A DNA stretch of 32,792 nucleotides from Planctomycetota bacterium (GCA_016935485.1 JAFGQW010000157.1:1-32792); one strand, 5' to 3'; positions 1 through 8,219 are shown, counted from the stretch's first letter. Numbers and translations are program-made. Notes: generated from the sequence alone by a model not told the origin.

Positions 1-333
1 ACCTCCCGAGTACCTCGTGAGAGTAGCAGAGGTCCGCGGCAATGTCCAGTTTATTCGTCATCGTATTTACGGATTCGGGTACTAGCGATCAGCCGTCAGC
101 TGTCCGCTTGTGCTGCCTGACGGTGGGAGAGGCGGGACGGGTATGTCCGGCATCACCGCGCGTTGATCGACACGGAGACGGCGTGCCGGGCGGGTTCACC
201 GCTCGTCGTGGCAGGTGCGTTACCGGATTGACTTGCGGATTTCTACTCGCCGTGCGCGGAAGTTCGCACCTCGTAGTGTAGAGCCATTCCGCGCGCCCGG
301 CACGGACCGGGTCCGACCGCAGAGGAGGCCGCG
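1..333. other. Intergenic leader region, no gene recognised
   Basis: This stretch precedes the first credible gene and is less GC-rich than the rest of the window. A 79-codon ORF starting at 42 has no ribosome binding site and an irregular composition, so it is not called. A 7-bp inverted repeat (CCGTCAG at 93-99, CTGACGG at 117-123, 17-nt loop) has no T-run. A lone TTGACT lies at 228-233 without a convincing -10 at normal spacing. A GAGGAGG ribosome binding site at about 321-327 serves the gene starting at 334. Confidence 0.5.
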
Positions 334-564
334 ATGGACGACATCCGAGATCTGAACCCCGGCGATCGCGTGGACCGCGCCGATCGCAGCATCGTCAGGG
401 GACTGCGCCGCGTTCTGATCGCACTCGGCGTCGCCGTCCTCCTGCTCGCCGCCTACGCGCTCGTGGAAGCAGGCTGGGTGGCCTGGGCCACGATCGGCAT
501 CGTGGTCGGCGCCGCCGGCGCCGTGGCGCTGATCGTGCTGCTCATCGTGTTCCTGATGAGCTGA
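334..564 (+). CDS. Small two-helix membrane protein of unknown function
   Basis: Encodes 76 residues. A charged N-terminus (about residues 1-27, rich in Asp and Arg, predicted cytoplasmic) is followed by two hydrophobic segments at about 28-47 and 49-75, separated by a very short turn. This suggests a helical hairpin in the inner membrane. The start is supported by a strong GAGGAGG about 6 nt upstream of the ATG. The gene stands alone and converges with the HtrA-like gene at 629. I recognise no family; similar tiny two-helix proteins are often annotated as hypothetical membrane proteins. The strong ribosome binding site and clean hydrophobicity pattern argue that it is real. Confidence 0.7.
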   Translation: MDDIRDLNPGDRVDRADRSIVRGLRRVLIALGVAVLLLAAYALVEAGWVAWATIGIVVGAAGAVALIVLLIVFLMS

Positions 565-628
565 CCGGTCGCGTCGTGCGCCCGACCGCACCGCCCGCCG
601 CGTGCCGAGCTGCCGGGCTCGCGCTCGC

Positions 629-1675
629 TCAGGCGCGGGAGAGATCCGCATCGATCGGGTGGATCGCGATGCGCTTCTTCTCGCGCCCCCGGACGACGGT
701 GAGCTCGAGCAGCTCGCCGAGCTTCCACTCCGTCAAGAGGCGGTACATGTCGTCCACCGAGGCCACGTCGCGCGTGCCTGCGGCGACGATGATGTCCCCG
801 CTCCGGACGCCGGCTTCCCAGGCGGGTCCCTCGCTCTCGACCGAGAGCACCTGCACGCCGTGGTCGCGGCCGAGCTGATGGAACTCGACCAGGCGCCGGT
901 CGAGCCGGAGTGTCCCCCCCACGACCCCGAGGTGGCCGCGCCGCACCCGCCCGTGGAGCAGAATCTGGGCGACGACCCAGTTGGCGGTGTTCGACGGCAC
1001 CGCGAATCCGATCCCCTGGGCCATCGCGATGCTCGCCGTGTTGACGCCCACGACGCGGCCGTGGGAGTTCACCAGGGGCCCGCCCGAGTTGCCCGGGTTG
1101 AGCGGCGCGGTGTGCTGGATGATGTTCTCGATCAGGCGGCCGCGCGTGTTGCGGATGCCGCGCCCGAGCGAGCTCACCACCCCGGTCGATACGGTGGAAT
1201 CGAAGCCCAGCGGGTTGCCGATGGCGATCACGAGCTGACCCACGCGCAGGTTGTCGGAGTTGCCGATCGCCGCGAAGGCGAGCCCCGTCGCCTCCACCCG
1301 GACCACGGCCAGGTCGGTGGCCGGATCGGCTCCGATCACCGTCGCGCCGTGGGTGGTGCCGTCCGCAAAGCTCACGCGCAGCGACTCGGCGTCGGCCACG
1401 ACGTGGTGGTTGGTGAGCACGTAGCCGTCCGGAGCCAGCACGATCCCCGATCCCGACCCCGTCGGCCCCTCCGGTCCCGGGCTCGTCCGGTGCACGGTGA
1501 TCCGGACCACGGTCGGCGCCACCTCCTCCACCACCGTGATGATGGCGCGGGAGAACGAATCGAGCGCCTCGACAGCGCCGCCCCGATCGTCGCGGATCTG
1601 GCAGCAGCGCCCGCGCGTACTGTTCTTGTGGTTCTCCGCGCCTTCCGGCGCCGCTTCCTCGTTCCTCGGGCTCAT
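629..1675 (-). CDS. HtrA/DegP-family serine protease with PDZ domain, no signal peptide
   Basis: 348 residues. A trypsin-like S1C protease domain (about 40-245) carries a full catalytic triad: His91 in TNHHVV, Asp121 in ATDLAV and Ser197 in GNSGGP. One PDZ domain follows (about 250-345; GVQVLSVESEGPAWEAGV and the RSGDIIV core). Family members degrade or chaperone misfolded proteins, usually in the periplasm. Here the first 40 residues are polar, with no hydrophobic core for Sec export or a membrane anchor, so a cytoplasmic location is inferred unless the start is misassigned. The ATG is preceded by GGAGGAG with 8-nt spacing, which supports it. A single PDZ domain is fewer than in DegP/DegQ and resembles DegS-type architecture without the anchor. 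Confidence 0.9.
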   Translation of the reverse strand: MSPRNEEAAPEGAENHKNSTRGRCCQIRDDRGGAVEALDSFSRAIITVVEEVAPTVVRITVHRTSPGPEGPTGSGSGIVLAPDGYVLTNHHVVADAESLRVSFADGTTHGATVIGADPATDLAVVRVEATGLAFAAIGNSDNLRVGQLVIAIGNPLGFDSTVSTGVVSSLGRGIRNTRGRLIENIIQHTAPLNPGNSGGPLVNSHGRVVGVNTASIAMAQGIGFAVPSNTANWVVAQILLHGRVRRGHLGVVGGTLRLDRRLVEFHQLGRDHGVQVLSVESEGPAWEAGVRSGDIIVAAGTRDVASVDDMYRLLTEWKLGELLELTVVRGREKKRIAIHPIDADLSRA

Positions 1676-2073
1676 GCTCTCGACTCCTCCGGCGCACCCG
1701 TCCGCTCGGGTCCTCGCGGGCGCTGTGCTGCCGCCGCCGAGTCCGCGGCCACGCTTGCGCGAAGCGCGGACGGCCAGCCAGACGCAGACGGTCTCGGTCC
1801 GCGCAAGAGTCGCTTCCCACTCTCGCGGATCCTCGGGTCCAGGTCCGCGCGGCGCAATCCGGGAAGGGATTCTTGCGCGAATCCTTTAGTCCAGTCCCCG
1901 GGGGTTGTCGGCCGTTTTCGCCGCCGGGCTGGCCCATCCCGGCCCCGGAAGACCCCCCGCCCCGCGCCATCCCCGCCGGCACGCCGGGTGGAGCGGGGGC
2001 CGGCTGGAAGAAGCGCGCCTCCAGGCCGACTCGACCGGACCGCCGTCCGGTCCGGAGCCTGGTCGTGCCGGGG
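1676..2073. other. Intergenic region between two minus-strand genes
   Basis: No gene is supported here. A 61-codon minus-strand ORF (1672-1857) ends in a 4-nt overlap with the HtrA start codon, but its composition is Arg/Ala/Ser-rich with no family resemblance, so I left it out. The one structured element is the inverted repeat at 1864-1887, listed separately. Confidence 0.5.
1864..1887. repeat. Inverted repeat / hairpin
   Basis: AAGGGATTC (1864-1872) and GAATCCTTT (1879-1887) flank a 6-nt loop and form a 9-bp stem with one G-U pair. Read on the plus strand a short TTT closes the stem. Read on the minus strand, the direction of both flanking genes, no T-run follows. It may therefore be a weak or factor-assisted transcript end for the secreted-protein gene upstream, or a protein-binding dyad. 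Confidence 0.4.
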
Positions 2074-2481
2074 CTACTCTCCCCGCACCCAGAACATGAC
2101 CACGCTGGTCTTCACGTACTGGTAGCCGGCGCCCGCCGGCTTGACGACCAGCGCCTGGGCGTACATCGCGATCGTGAGCATCGGCGGCCAGTCCTTGGGC
2201 ACCATGACCGGATGGCGGGCGAATCCCTGGTTGAGCGATCCCATGCCGCAGGCGAGGATCGGCCAGGCGAGGTCCATCGTGACCCAGCCGAAACTGGTGG
2301 CGCCCGGCAGCGGGCTGATGCCCAGGAAGGCCACCTGGTTCACCTCGGCCGAGCCGGTGACCGTGAAGATCAGCGGGGTTCCGGGAAGCCCGCTGCCGGC
2401 GACGGACAGCACGGGATCCTGGGCGGTGCCGAGACCCGCCAGCACGAGGACGATGACGAGGCTGATGGCGACGAAGCGCAT
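2074..2481 (-). CDS. Small secreted protein with a C-terminal module shared with the beta-helix protein
   Basis: 135 residues. The N-terminus (about 1-20) has a short basic start, a Leu/Val-rich core and a GLGTAQ end, typical of a Sec signal peptide, so export is predicted. The mature part looks all-beta: a GTPLIFTV strand, then a PLPG turn, then an AMYAQALVV strand near the end. This C-terminal pattern resembles the last 100 residues of the secreted beta-helix protein at 14686-16317. I associate such tails with secreted planctomycete proteins, which is recollection and not a search. The start is well supported by AAGGGAGAG five nt upstream of the ATG. The biochemical role is unknown. Confidence 0.7.
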   Translation of the reverse strand: MRFVAISLVIVLVLAGLGTAQDPVLSVAGSGLPGTPLIFTVTGSAEVNQVAFLGISPLPGATSFGWVTMDLAWPILACGMGSLNQGFARHPVMVPKDWPPMLTIAMYAQALVVKPAGAGYQYVKTSVVMFWVRGE

Positions 2482-2837
2482 CTAGACTCTCCCTTTCCGC
2501 TGTGTAAGCTTGCCTTGACCCTGAAGCTGGTTCCGCCCGCGGCGGACCTCACGGGAAGTCCGCCGGGCGCCCCGATCCTACGCAAGCCGCCGGATGGCGT
2601 CAACACGGGCGCGCTCCTTTCCGTGCGCACGCGGCCGTCGGCCCGGGACCGCTTCGATCGGCTCGGGCACAGACCACACACGACCCGAGGATTGCCGCCG
2701 GCCGCCCGCCCACGCCGTGTGGGCGCTCCGGGCGAGCGCGCTGATTCGAGGTCTCCTTCGGGTGCGAGGAACCAGGCCGCCCCGGCGTGGCGAGGCGGCG
2801 CGCTCGCACGTCGCAGGAAACGCGCGAGAAGCGTGGA
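2482..2837. other. Intergenic region between a secreted-protein gene and a tRNA
   Basis: No coding region is supported. The minus-strand ORF running through here also crosses the tRNA and shows no family signal, so it is treated as a GC-driven shadow. The segment holds the ribosome binding site of the secreted protein (CTCTCCCTT on the plus strand at 2487-2495) and the 3' flank of the tRNA. I see no convincing terminator or promoter pair. Confidence 0.45.
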
Positions 2838-2910
2838 TGGGCCCAGCAGGATTCGAACCTGCAGCCGACGGATTATGAGTCCGCTGCTCTGACCGTTGAG
2901 CTATGGGCCC
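2838..2910 (-). tRNA. tRNA with CAU anticodon (tRNA-Ile2 or elongator tRNA-Met)
   Basis: The reverse complement folds as a complete 73-nt cloverleaf. It has acceptor GGGCCCA/TGGGCCC, D-arm GCTC/GAGC, anticodon stem GCGGA/TCCGT with loop CTCATAA (anticodon CAT), T-arm GCAGG/CCTGC with loop TTCGAAT, and discriminator A. CCA is not encoded; TCC follows the discriminator, so CCA must be added post-transcriptionally. A CAU anticodon can be initiator Met, elongator Met, or Ile2 (lysidine-modified). The paired first base excludes a typical initiator. The GG-CC acceptor resembles Ile2 tRNAs, but Met cannot be excluded by eye. Confidence 0.93.
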
Positions 2911-3301
2911 AGGAGAAAACGGGTGATTGCGCCACTGGAACGTAGCGCCCAGGGTTGTAACATCTCGCGCCGCGAGATTGAAGCGCCCCCGTCCCGAAGA
3001 CCCGCCGAATCGTGCCTTCCCGACCCGCCCAAGTCCGCTCTTCACGAGAACTTGCGTCGACCTTCCGGAGCCTGAGCGGCCGGCGGGTTCAAGGTCCGAT
3101 CCCTCGAGATCGATAAAGGAACATCGCTGCCGGAACCGGAGCGCGCCACCCACCGAGGAGCGCAAGCCCCGGATTGGAGCGGAGCGGATCGCCCCGTTCG
3201 CCATGCGCCCGGTGCCGGCCGCGAATGCGGGAACCCGTGTGGCGCCGGTTCGATGCCACCGTCGGTTTCTCCCGCGGCTCCGCGCCAAGGACGCCAATGG
3301 C
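2911..3301. other. Divergent intergenic region between a tRNA and topA
   Basis: No gene is supported. The topA reading frame is open back to 2927, but that upstream part has no topoisomerase similarity. The region should carry the tRNA promoter on the minus strand and the topA promoter on the plus strand. It contains the perfect palindrome at 2962-2978. On the minus strand a poor promoter-like pair, TTCAAT-N17-TACAAC, spans that palindrome. For topA only TTCAAG (3088) with GATAAA (3112) at 18-nt spacing is visible, which is weak. Confidence 0.4.
2962..2978. repeat. Perfect 17-nt palindrome upstream of the tRNA
   Basis: ATCTCGCG-C-CGCGAGAT is a perfect 8+1+8 dyad. It lies about 52 nt upstream of the tRNA 5' end, inside the spacer of a weak candidate minus-strand promoter. 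The geometry suits a dimeric regulator operator, or a small hairpin. It may be fortuitous in GC-rich DNA, although the outer AT pairs extend it. Confidence 0.4.
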
Positions 3302-5704
3302 ATGAGCAGACAGCCGGGGAACGGCTCGGCGAAGTGCAAGAAGGCCACGCCTTCCGGTTCCAGAGGCTCTCGCAAGCGGCAGCAAGCTGCGCACCGCTCC
3401 CCCCGGAGCCTCGTCATCGTGGAATCGCCCGCCAAGGCCCGGACGATCCACGGCTATCTCGGCTCCTCCTACGTCGTGAAGGCGTCCATGGGCCACGTGC
3501 GCGACCTCCCGAAGAACCGCCTCGGCGTCGATCTCGAGCACGGCTTCCGCCCCGACTACCTCACGATCCGCGGCAAGGGCGCCGTGCTGCAGGAGCTCCG
3601 CAAGGCGCTGCGCCGCGCGGACCGGGTCTACCTCGCTCCTGATCCCGACCGCGAAGGCGAGGCCATCGCGTGGCACCTCGCCGAGGCGCTGAAGATCCCG
3701 CCGGACAGGGTGCACCGCGTCTCCTTCCACGAGATCACCCGCCGCGCCGTGACGCAGGCCATCGCCAATCCCACTCGACTCGACCTCGACAAGGTGCACG
3801 CCCAGCAGGCCCGCCGGATCCTCGATCGGATCGTCGGCTACCAGCTCAGCCCGCTCCTCTGGGAGAAGATCGCCACCGGACTCTCGGCCGGCCGCGTGCA
3901 GTCCGTCGCCGTCCGTCTGATCGTCGAGCGCGAGCGCGAGATCCGGGCCTTCCAGCCGGCGGAGTACTGGCGCATCCACGTGCAGGCCGCGCTCCCCGGC
4001 GAGGCCGCCGCCCCGGCGACGGCGCCCCTCGCCCTGGAGGTGAAGCGGGTCGCCGGCGCGCCGGCGGCCATCCCCGGCGAAGCCGCCGCGCAGGCGCTGG
4101 TCGCGCGCATCCGGAGCGCCCCGCTGGAAATCGCCTCGGTCGCGACCCGCGAGCGCGCCGAGAAACCGCCCGCCCCGTTCATCACCAGCACGCTCCAGCA
4201 GGCCGCGAGCACGCGCCTGCGTTTCCGCGTGAACCGGACCATGCGCGTCGCCCAGCAGCTCTACGAGGGCATCGCGCTCGGCCGCGACGGCAGCGTGGGC
4301 CTGATCACCTACATGCGAACCGACAGCTACCGCGTCGCCGACGAGGCGATCGCGGCCGCGCGCCGCACCGTGGCGGCGACGTTCGGGCCGGCCTACGTGC
4401 CCGTTGCGCCCAACCACCACGCCGCCCGCAAGGGCGCCCAGGAAGCCCACGAGGCGATCCGCCCCACCGATCCGGCGCGCCCCCCCCAGGACCTGAAGGA
4501 GCACCTCAGCACCGATCAGTTCAAGCTCTACAACCTCATCTACGAGCGGTTCCTCGCCAGCCAGATGACGCCCGCCCGCTATGCCGTCACCGAGGTCGCC
4601 GTCGATGCGGGCGGCGTCGGGCTCGAGGCCCGCGGGCGCGTCGTGCTGTTCGACGGCTTCACCCGCGTTCTCTCCGACCGCGACGAGGCGGACACGCGGC
4701 TCCCTCCGGGACTCGCGCCGGGCCTCGGGCTGGGGTGCCTCGCGGTCGAACCCGCCCAGCACTTCACCGAGCCGCCGGCCCGCTACACCGAGGCTTCCCT
4801 GGTCCGCGCGCTGGAGAAGCTCGGCATCGGCCGGCCGAGCACCTACGCGTCGATCCTGTCCGCGATCGCCGATCGCGGCTACGTCCAGGTCGAGGACCGG
4901 CGCTTCCACGCCACCGAGCTCGGCGGGATCGTCACCGACCAGCTCGTGCAGCACTTCCCGAGGATCCTCGACCCCGCCTTCACCTCGCACATGGAGGTCG
5001 AGCTGGACCGGATCGCCGCCGCGGAGGTCGACTGGACCACGGTGCTCGCCGAGTTCCACGCGCACTTTCGGGACCACCTCGAGGCTGCCCGCCACGCGAT
5101 GGCCGACCTCAAGAACCACCCCGAGCCAAGCGAGCACGTCTGCGAGAAGTGCGGCCGGACGCTGGTGGTGCGACTCAGCCGCCGCGGCAAGTTCCTGGCC
5201 TGCTCGGGCTACCCGGAGTGCCGCAACACGCGCTCGATCGACGGCGCGCCCAAGGTCGCGGCGGAGCCGACGGACCTCGTCTGCCAGCGGTGCGGCGCGC
5301 CGATGGTGCTGCGCACGGGCCGGCGCGGGCGCTTCCTGGCGTGCTCGGCCTTCCCGCGCTGCCGCCACACGCTGGACTGCGACGACCAGGGCCGACCGCG
5401 CCCACCCGAGACCGTCGATCCGCCGTGCGAGAAGTGCGGTGAGCCGATGATCGTACGCTGCGGTCGGCGGGGGCGCTTCGCCGCGTGCTCGGCCTATCCG
5501 GCCTGCCGGAACACCCGCTCGCTGCCGGCCGCGCCGGCGCCCGCCCCTGCGGCCGCCGAGAAGATCAGCGAGACCTGCCCCGAATGCGGCGCGGACATGG
5601 TGGTCAAGCACGGCCGCCGCGGGCCGTTCGCGGCGTGCAGCGCCTACCCGAAGTGTCGGGCCACCCGGCCCCTCGAAGCGCATCCCGCCGCGCGCCCCGA
5701 CTGA
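3302..5704 (+). CDS. topA: DNA topoisomerase I (type IA) with four C-terminal zinc ribbons
   Basis: 800 residues. It relaxes negatively supercoiled DNA by a single-strand cut through a tyrosyl-5'-phosphate. The TOPRIM domain begins at SLVIVESPAKA (Glu41) and includes DPDREGEA (Asp114, Asp116, Glu118). The catalytic Tyr337 sits in LITYMRTDS. HEAIRPT and GIGRPSTYA of the core are also present. The C-terminus holds four Cys4 zinc ribbons starting near residues 614, 661, 709 and 759 (for example CEKCG...CSGYPEC). The chosen ATG leaves a 35-residue basic tail before the TOPRIM domain. The frame is open 125 codons upstream but shows no homology there. The gene is followed after 237 nt by the fetAB-like pair. 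Confidence 0.95.
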   Translation: MSRQPGNGSAKCKKATPSGSRGSRKRQQAAHRSPRSLVIVESPAKARTIHGYLGSSYVVKASMGHVRDLPKNRLGVDLEHGFRPDYLTIRGKGAVLQELRKALRRADRVYLAPDPDREGEAIAWHLAEALKIPPDRVHRVSFHEITRRAVTQAIANPTRLDLDKVHAQQARRILDRIVGYQLSPLLWEKIATGLSAGRVQSVAVRLIVEREREIRAFQPAEYWRIHVQAALPGEAAAPATAPLALEVKRVAGAPAAIPGEAAAQALVARIRSAPLEIASVATRERAEKPPAPFITSTLQQAASTRLRFRVNRTMRVAQQLYEGIALGRDGSVGLITYMRTDSYRVADEAIAAARRTVAATFGPAYVPVAPNHHAARKGAQEAHEAIRPTDPARPPQDLKEHLSTDQFKLYNLIYERFLASQMTPARYAVTEVAVDAGGVGLEARGRVVLFDGFTRVLSDRDEADTRLPPGLAPGLGLGCLAVEPAQHFTEPPARYTEASLVRALEKLGIGRPSTYASILSAIADRGYVQVEDRRFHATELGGIVTDQLVQHFPRILDPAFTSHMEVELDRIAAAEVDWTTVLAEFHAHFRDHLEAARHAMADLKNHPEPSEHVCEKCGRTLVVRLSRRGKFLACSGYPECRNTRSIDGAPKVAAEPTDLVCQRCGAPMVLRTGRRGRFLACSAFPRCRHTLDCDDQGRPRPPETVDPPCEKCGEPMIVRCGRRGRFAACSAYPACRNTRSLPAAPAPAPAAAEKISETCPECGADMVVKHGRRGPFAACSAYPKCRATRPLEAHPAARPD

Positions 5705-5789
5705 GGAACGCGCCCCGGGGAAGCCGTCGACCCCCGGCCGCACCGCCGCCCGAACCACGCGGCGCCCGCCGGACCACCCGACTCGAGCC

Positions 5790-5818
5790 TTGACAGCGGA
5801 CCGGTGGCGCGATAGGTA
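5790..5818 (+). promoter_or_regulatory. Candidate housekeeping-type promoter for the fetAB-like pair
   Basis: A perfect TTGACA at 5790-5795 is followed after 17 nt by TAGGTA at 5813-5818. The -35 is consensus; the -10 keeps only the leading TA. The predicted transcript would have a leader of about 115 nt before the ATPase start at 5942. Its position in the gap after topA makes sense for an independent operon. Confidence 0.4.
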
Positions 5819-5941
5819 CACCCGTCATCGGGGCGGCCTCGGCCACAGGGTTGCCCGCGCTGGATCCGAGGGAGAACGTCGCGCCCGCGATCGCCGTCCG
5901 GCGGCGCTTCGCAACCGGAGGCGGTAACGAAGACCCGCAGC

Positions 5942-6700
5942 ATGTCGGTACCGAGATTACGCTTCGAGCGCATCCAGAAGTTCCACTTCCATGGCACGGT
6001 GCGCGGGCACGTCGAGACGGCGGAAGTCCTGCGCGACGTCGAGCTCGAGTTTGGCGCCGATGAACAGGTCGCGATCCTCGGACCCGCCGGCGCCGGCAAG
6101 ACGACCCTGCTGCGCCTGGCCTGCCGGCTCGAAGATCCCAACGGCGGGATGATCTACCTCGACGGCCGCGACCTCCGCACGCTGGACATCCGCGAGCTGC
6201 GCCGGCACGTGGGCCTGGTGTTCCAGAACCACGTGCTGTTCGGCGAGAGCGTCGAGGACAACGTCGCGTACGGACTGCGGGCTCGGGGATCCACGCGCGA
6301 GCAGGCGCGCGAGCGCGCCGGCGCCGCCCTGGAGCGCGTCGGTCTGGACCGCTCCTTTCTCGACCGCAAGAACACCTCGCTCAACGCCAGCCAGATCGCG
6401 CGCGTCGTGCTCGGCCGGACGCTGGTTCTCGAGCCCACTGTGCTGCTCCTCGATGAGCCCGCCGCGCACCTCGATGCCGCCACGGCCCGGGACCTGTTCG
6501 CGGTGCTCGAGGACCTGCACACGCCCGCGGGCCCGACCCTCCTGTGCGCCACGACGCGCCTGGAGGAAGCGCGCCTGTTCGCACGCCGGGTCGTCCTGCT
6601 CGTCGCGGGCGAGGTCGTGACGGACCTACCCGCAGACGAGTTCCTGGCCGGCGCCGGCGTGGACAAGGCGCGGCGCTTCCTGACCGCCTCGGGATACTGA
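5942..6700 (+). CDS. FetA-like ABC ATPase with degenerate signature and H-loop
   Basis: 252 residues. It is the nucleotide-binding partner of the UPF0014 (FetB-type) membrane protein encoded next; the E. coli FetAB pair is implicated in iron export. Walker A (GPAGAGKTT, about 48-56), the Q-loop (VFQNHVLF) and Walker B (VLLLDEP) are intact. The LSGGQ signature reads LNASQ, and the switch histidine (THD in relatives) is replaced in ATTRLEEA. Both changed sites contact the ATP gamma-phosphate, so hydrolysis may be weak or absent; that is inference. The start has no close ribosome binding site; GGAGG lies about 17 nt upstream. The gene precedes fetB by 30 nt and is probably cotranscribed with it. 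Confidence 0.8.
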   Translation: MSVPRLRFERIQKFHFHGTVRGHVETAEVLRDVELEFGADEQVAILGPAGAGKTTLLRLACRLEDPNGGMIYLDGRDLRTLDIRELRRHVGLVFQNHVLFGESVEDNVAYGLRARGSTREQARERAGAALERVGLDRSFLDRKNTSLNASQIARVVLGRTLVLEPTVLLLDEPAAHLDAATARDLFAVLEDLHTPAGPTLLCATTRLEEARLFARRVVLLVAGEVVTDLPADEFLAGAGVDKARRFLTASGY

Positions 6701-6730
6701 CGCGATGTCCGCCACGCCGGAATCGACCCC

Positions 6731-7528
6731 ATGATCGCCTCTGCGCCGGCCGCCCTCTCCATCACCGTCGCGGATCTGGCGGTGGGCGGCCTGCTGGTGG
6801 CCGCCACCCTGGTGCTCCTTGCCTTCCAGGGGCTCGGCCTCACCCGGGAGGTCCTGTGGAGCACGGGGCGCGCGCTCCTCCAGGTGCTGCTCCTCGGCGC
6901 GGTTCTCAGCCTGCTGCTCGACCTCGACCGCTGGTACTGGGTCGTGACGACGCTCTTTCTGATGACGCTCGCGGCGGTCCACCGCGGCACGCACGGGCTG
7001 CGGCACTCGCTGCCGTTCCTCAAGCTGATCGCGCTCGCCTCCATCGGCACCACGGTGCTCGTCGTCGTCGGGTTCGTCGCCTGGCTGGTCCTCCACATCC
7101 GGCCGTGGCATTCGCCCCTCTACCTCGTGCCGCTGGCGGGCATGGTGCTCGCGAACGCGATGAACGGCTTCAACCTGTTTCTGTGCCGCTTTGCGGCGAC
7201 CATCCGCCAGCGCCGCGACGAGGTCGAGATCAAGCTCAGCCTCGGCGCCGACGTGCGCGAAAGCGTGCAGACCCCCCTGCGGGACGCGATCCGCACGGCC
7301 ATGATGCCGCTCGGCAACCTGCTGGTGGTGGTGGGCGTGATCCAGGTGCCGGGCATCATGACGGGCCAGCTCTTCGCCGGCGCCTCGCCCATGACCGCCA
7401 CCGGATTCGCCGCCCTGATGATCGAGGCCGCCGTGGCGGCGATCCTGATGTCGACGATCCTCGCCGCCCTGCTCACCTACCGGCTGTTCTTCACGCCGGC
7501 GATGCAGCTCAAGGAGCAGGTGGGCTGA
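6731..7528 (+). CDS. fetB: UPF0014 / FetB-type membrane protein
   Basis: 265 residues, mostly hydrophobic, with about seven predicted membrane helices. Family hallmarks are visible: PLAGMVLANAMNGFNL in the middle, an EIKLSLGAD loop, and VPGIMTGQLFAGASP towards the C-terminus. E. coli FetB is the permease of an ABC pair linked to iron efflux and peroxide resistance. The ATPase gene lies directly upstream (30-nt gap, same strand), which supports this pairing. The substrate here is inferred from the family only. Because the partner ATPase lacks canonical catalytic motifs, the transporter may work differently from FetAB. Confidence 0.85.
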   Translation: MIASAPAALSITVADLAVGGLLVAATLVLLAFQGLGLTREVLWSTGRALLQVLLLGAVLSLLLDLDRWYWVVTTLFLMTLAAVHRGTHGLRHSLPFLKLIALASIGTTVLVVVGFVAWLVLHIRPWHSPLYLVPLAGMVLANAMNGFNLFLCRFAATIRQRRDEVEIKLSLGADVRESVQTPLRDAIRTAMMPLGNLLVVVGVIQVPGIMTGQLFAGASPMTATGFAALMIEAAVAAILMSTILAALLTYRLFFTPAMQLKEQVG

Positions 7529-7561
7529 CGGCGGGCGCGCGGCACGGCGCCGCGCCGCGGG

Positions 7562-8011
7562 TCACGCCGTCGTCGGATTCGACGCGCCGTCCTCGAGGCC
7601 GGGTTCGCCGTTCCAGTCGACCCGGGCTGCGTCTGCCCACAGGCCGTCGAGATCGTAGTAGGCCCGCGCCTCCTCGTTGAAGACATGGACCACGACATCC
7701 CCGAAGTCCGCCAGCACCCAGACGCCGGCATCCAGCCCGTCCAGCGCGGTGCGCTGGAGGCCCCGGCGCTTCATGGCCAGCACGATCTCCTCGCTGATGG
7801 CCCGGATCTGCCGGCGGTTGGTGCCGGTGATGACCACGAAGAAGTCGGTGATCTCGATGAGCGGCTCGACCTCGAGGACCACGATGTGCTCGCCCTTGAG
7901 GCGGTCGGCCAGCCGGGCGCACTCGACCGCCGTCCGCCGCGCATCGTGCGGCGCCGGCGCGGATCGCCGCGCGCTGGGGTCGGGATCGGACGGATTGGCG
8001 GCTGGACTCAT
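7562..8011 (-). CDS. rsfS: Ribosomal silencing factor RsfS
   Basis: 149 residues from the ATG at 8011. The conserved RsfS/Iojap core spans about residues 28-135, with LEVEPLIEITDFFVVITG, the VWVLADFGDVVVHVFNEEARAYYDLDGLWADA block and an Arg-rich NRRQIRAISEEI helix. The family binds ribosomal protein uL14 and blocks subunit joining in starvation. The N-terminal 25 residues are disordered and Pro/Ser/Ala-rich. The frame is open 22 codons further upstream, but that part is Arg-rich and unlike the family. It is convergent with fetB (33-nt gap). The usual neighbours (nadD, rlmH) are absent. Confidence 0.92.
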   Translation of the reverse strand: MSPAANPSDPDPSARRSAPAPHDARRTAVECARLADRLKGEHIVVLEVEPLIEITDFFVVITGTNRRQIRAISEEIVLAMKRRGLQRTALDGLDAGVWVLADFGDVVVHVFNEEARAYYDLDGLWADAARVDWNGEPGLEDGASNPTTA

Positions 8012-8219
8012 GGACCCGGCGACGGCTCCCCATCGGGCCCGTGCCGGCCCGCGCCCGGGCAGGCACCGCCGGCGCACCCGCCGTCACGATCACGCTCGTT
8101 CACTCCCAAGGTCGGCTCCATTCGTGTCACGGCCTGCTCGCCGAGGGACGGCCCCGGACCGGAGCCCGCCTCCCGCCCGGTTCCTCCGCTTCCTTCCGGT
8201 CGAGAGTCCCCCGCATGTT

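Noticed and set aside
93-123. 7-bp inverted repeat as a terminator
   Set aside because: The 17-nt loop and lack of a T-run do not support a terminator, and no gene is seen upstream of it within the window.
42-281. 79-codon plus-strand ORF at the window start
   Set aside because: No ribosome binding site, irregular composition with many Cys and Gly, and no recognised domain.
1672-1857. 61-codon minus-strand ORF ending in the HtrA start codon
   Set aside because: The ATGA-type overlap was tempting, but the peptide is Arg/Ala/Ser-rich, and the HtrA gene has its own good ribosome binding site.
3089-5821. 910-codon minus-strand ORF opposite topA
   Set aside because: It is an antisense shadow of topA caused by high GC at third codon positions; no domain resemblance, and it overlaps the whole topoisomerase.
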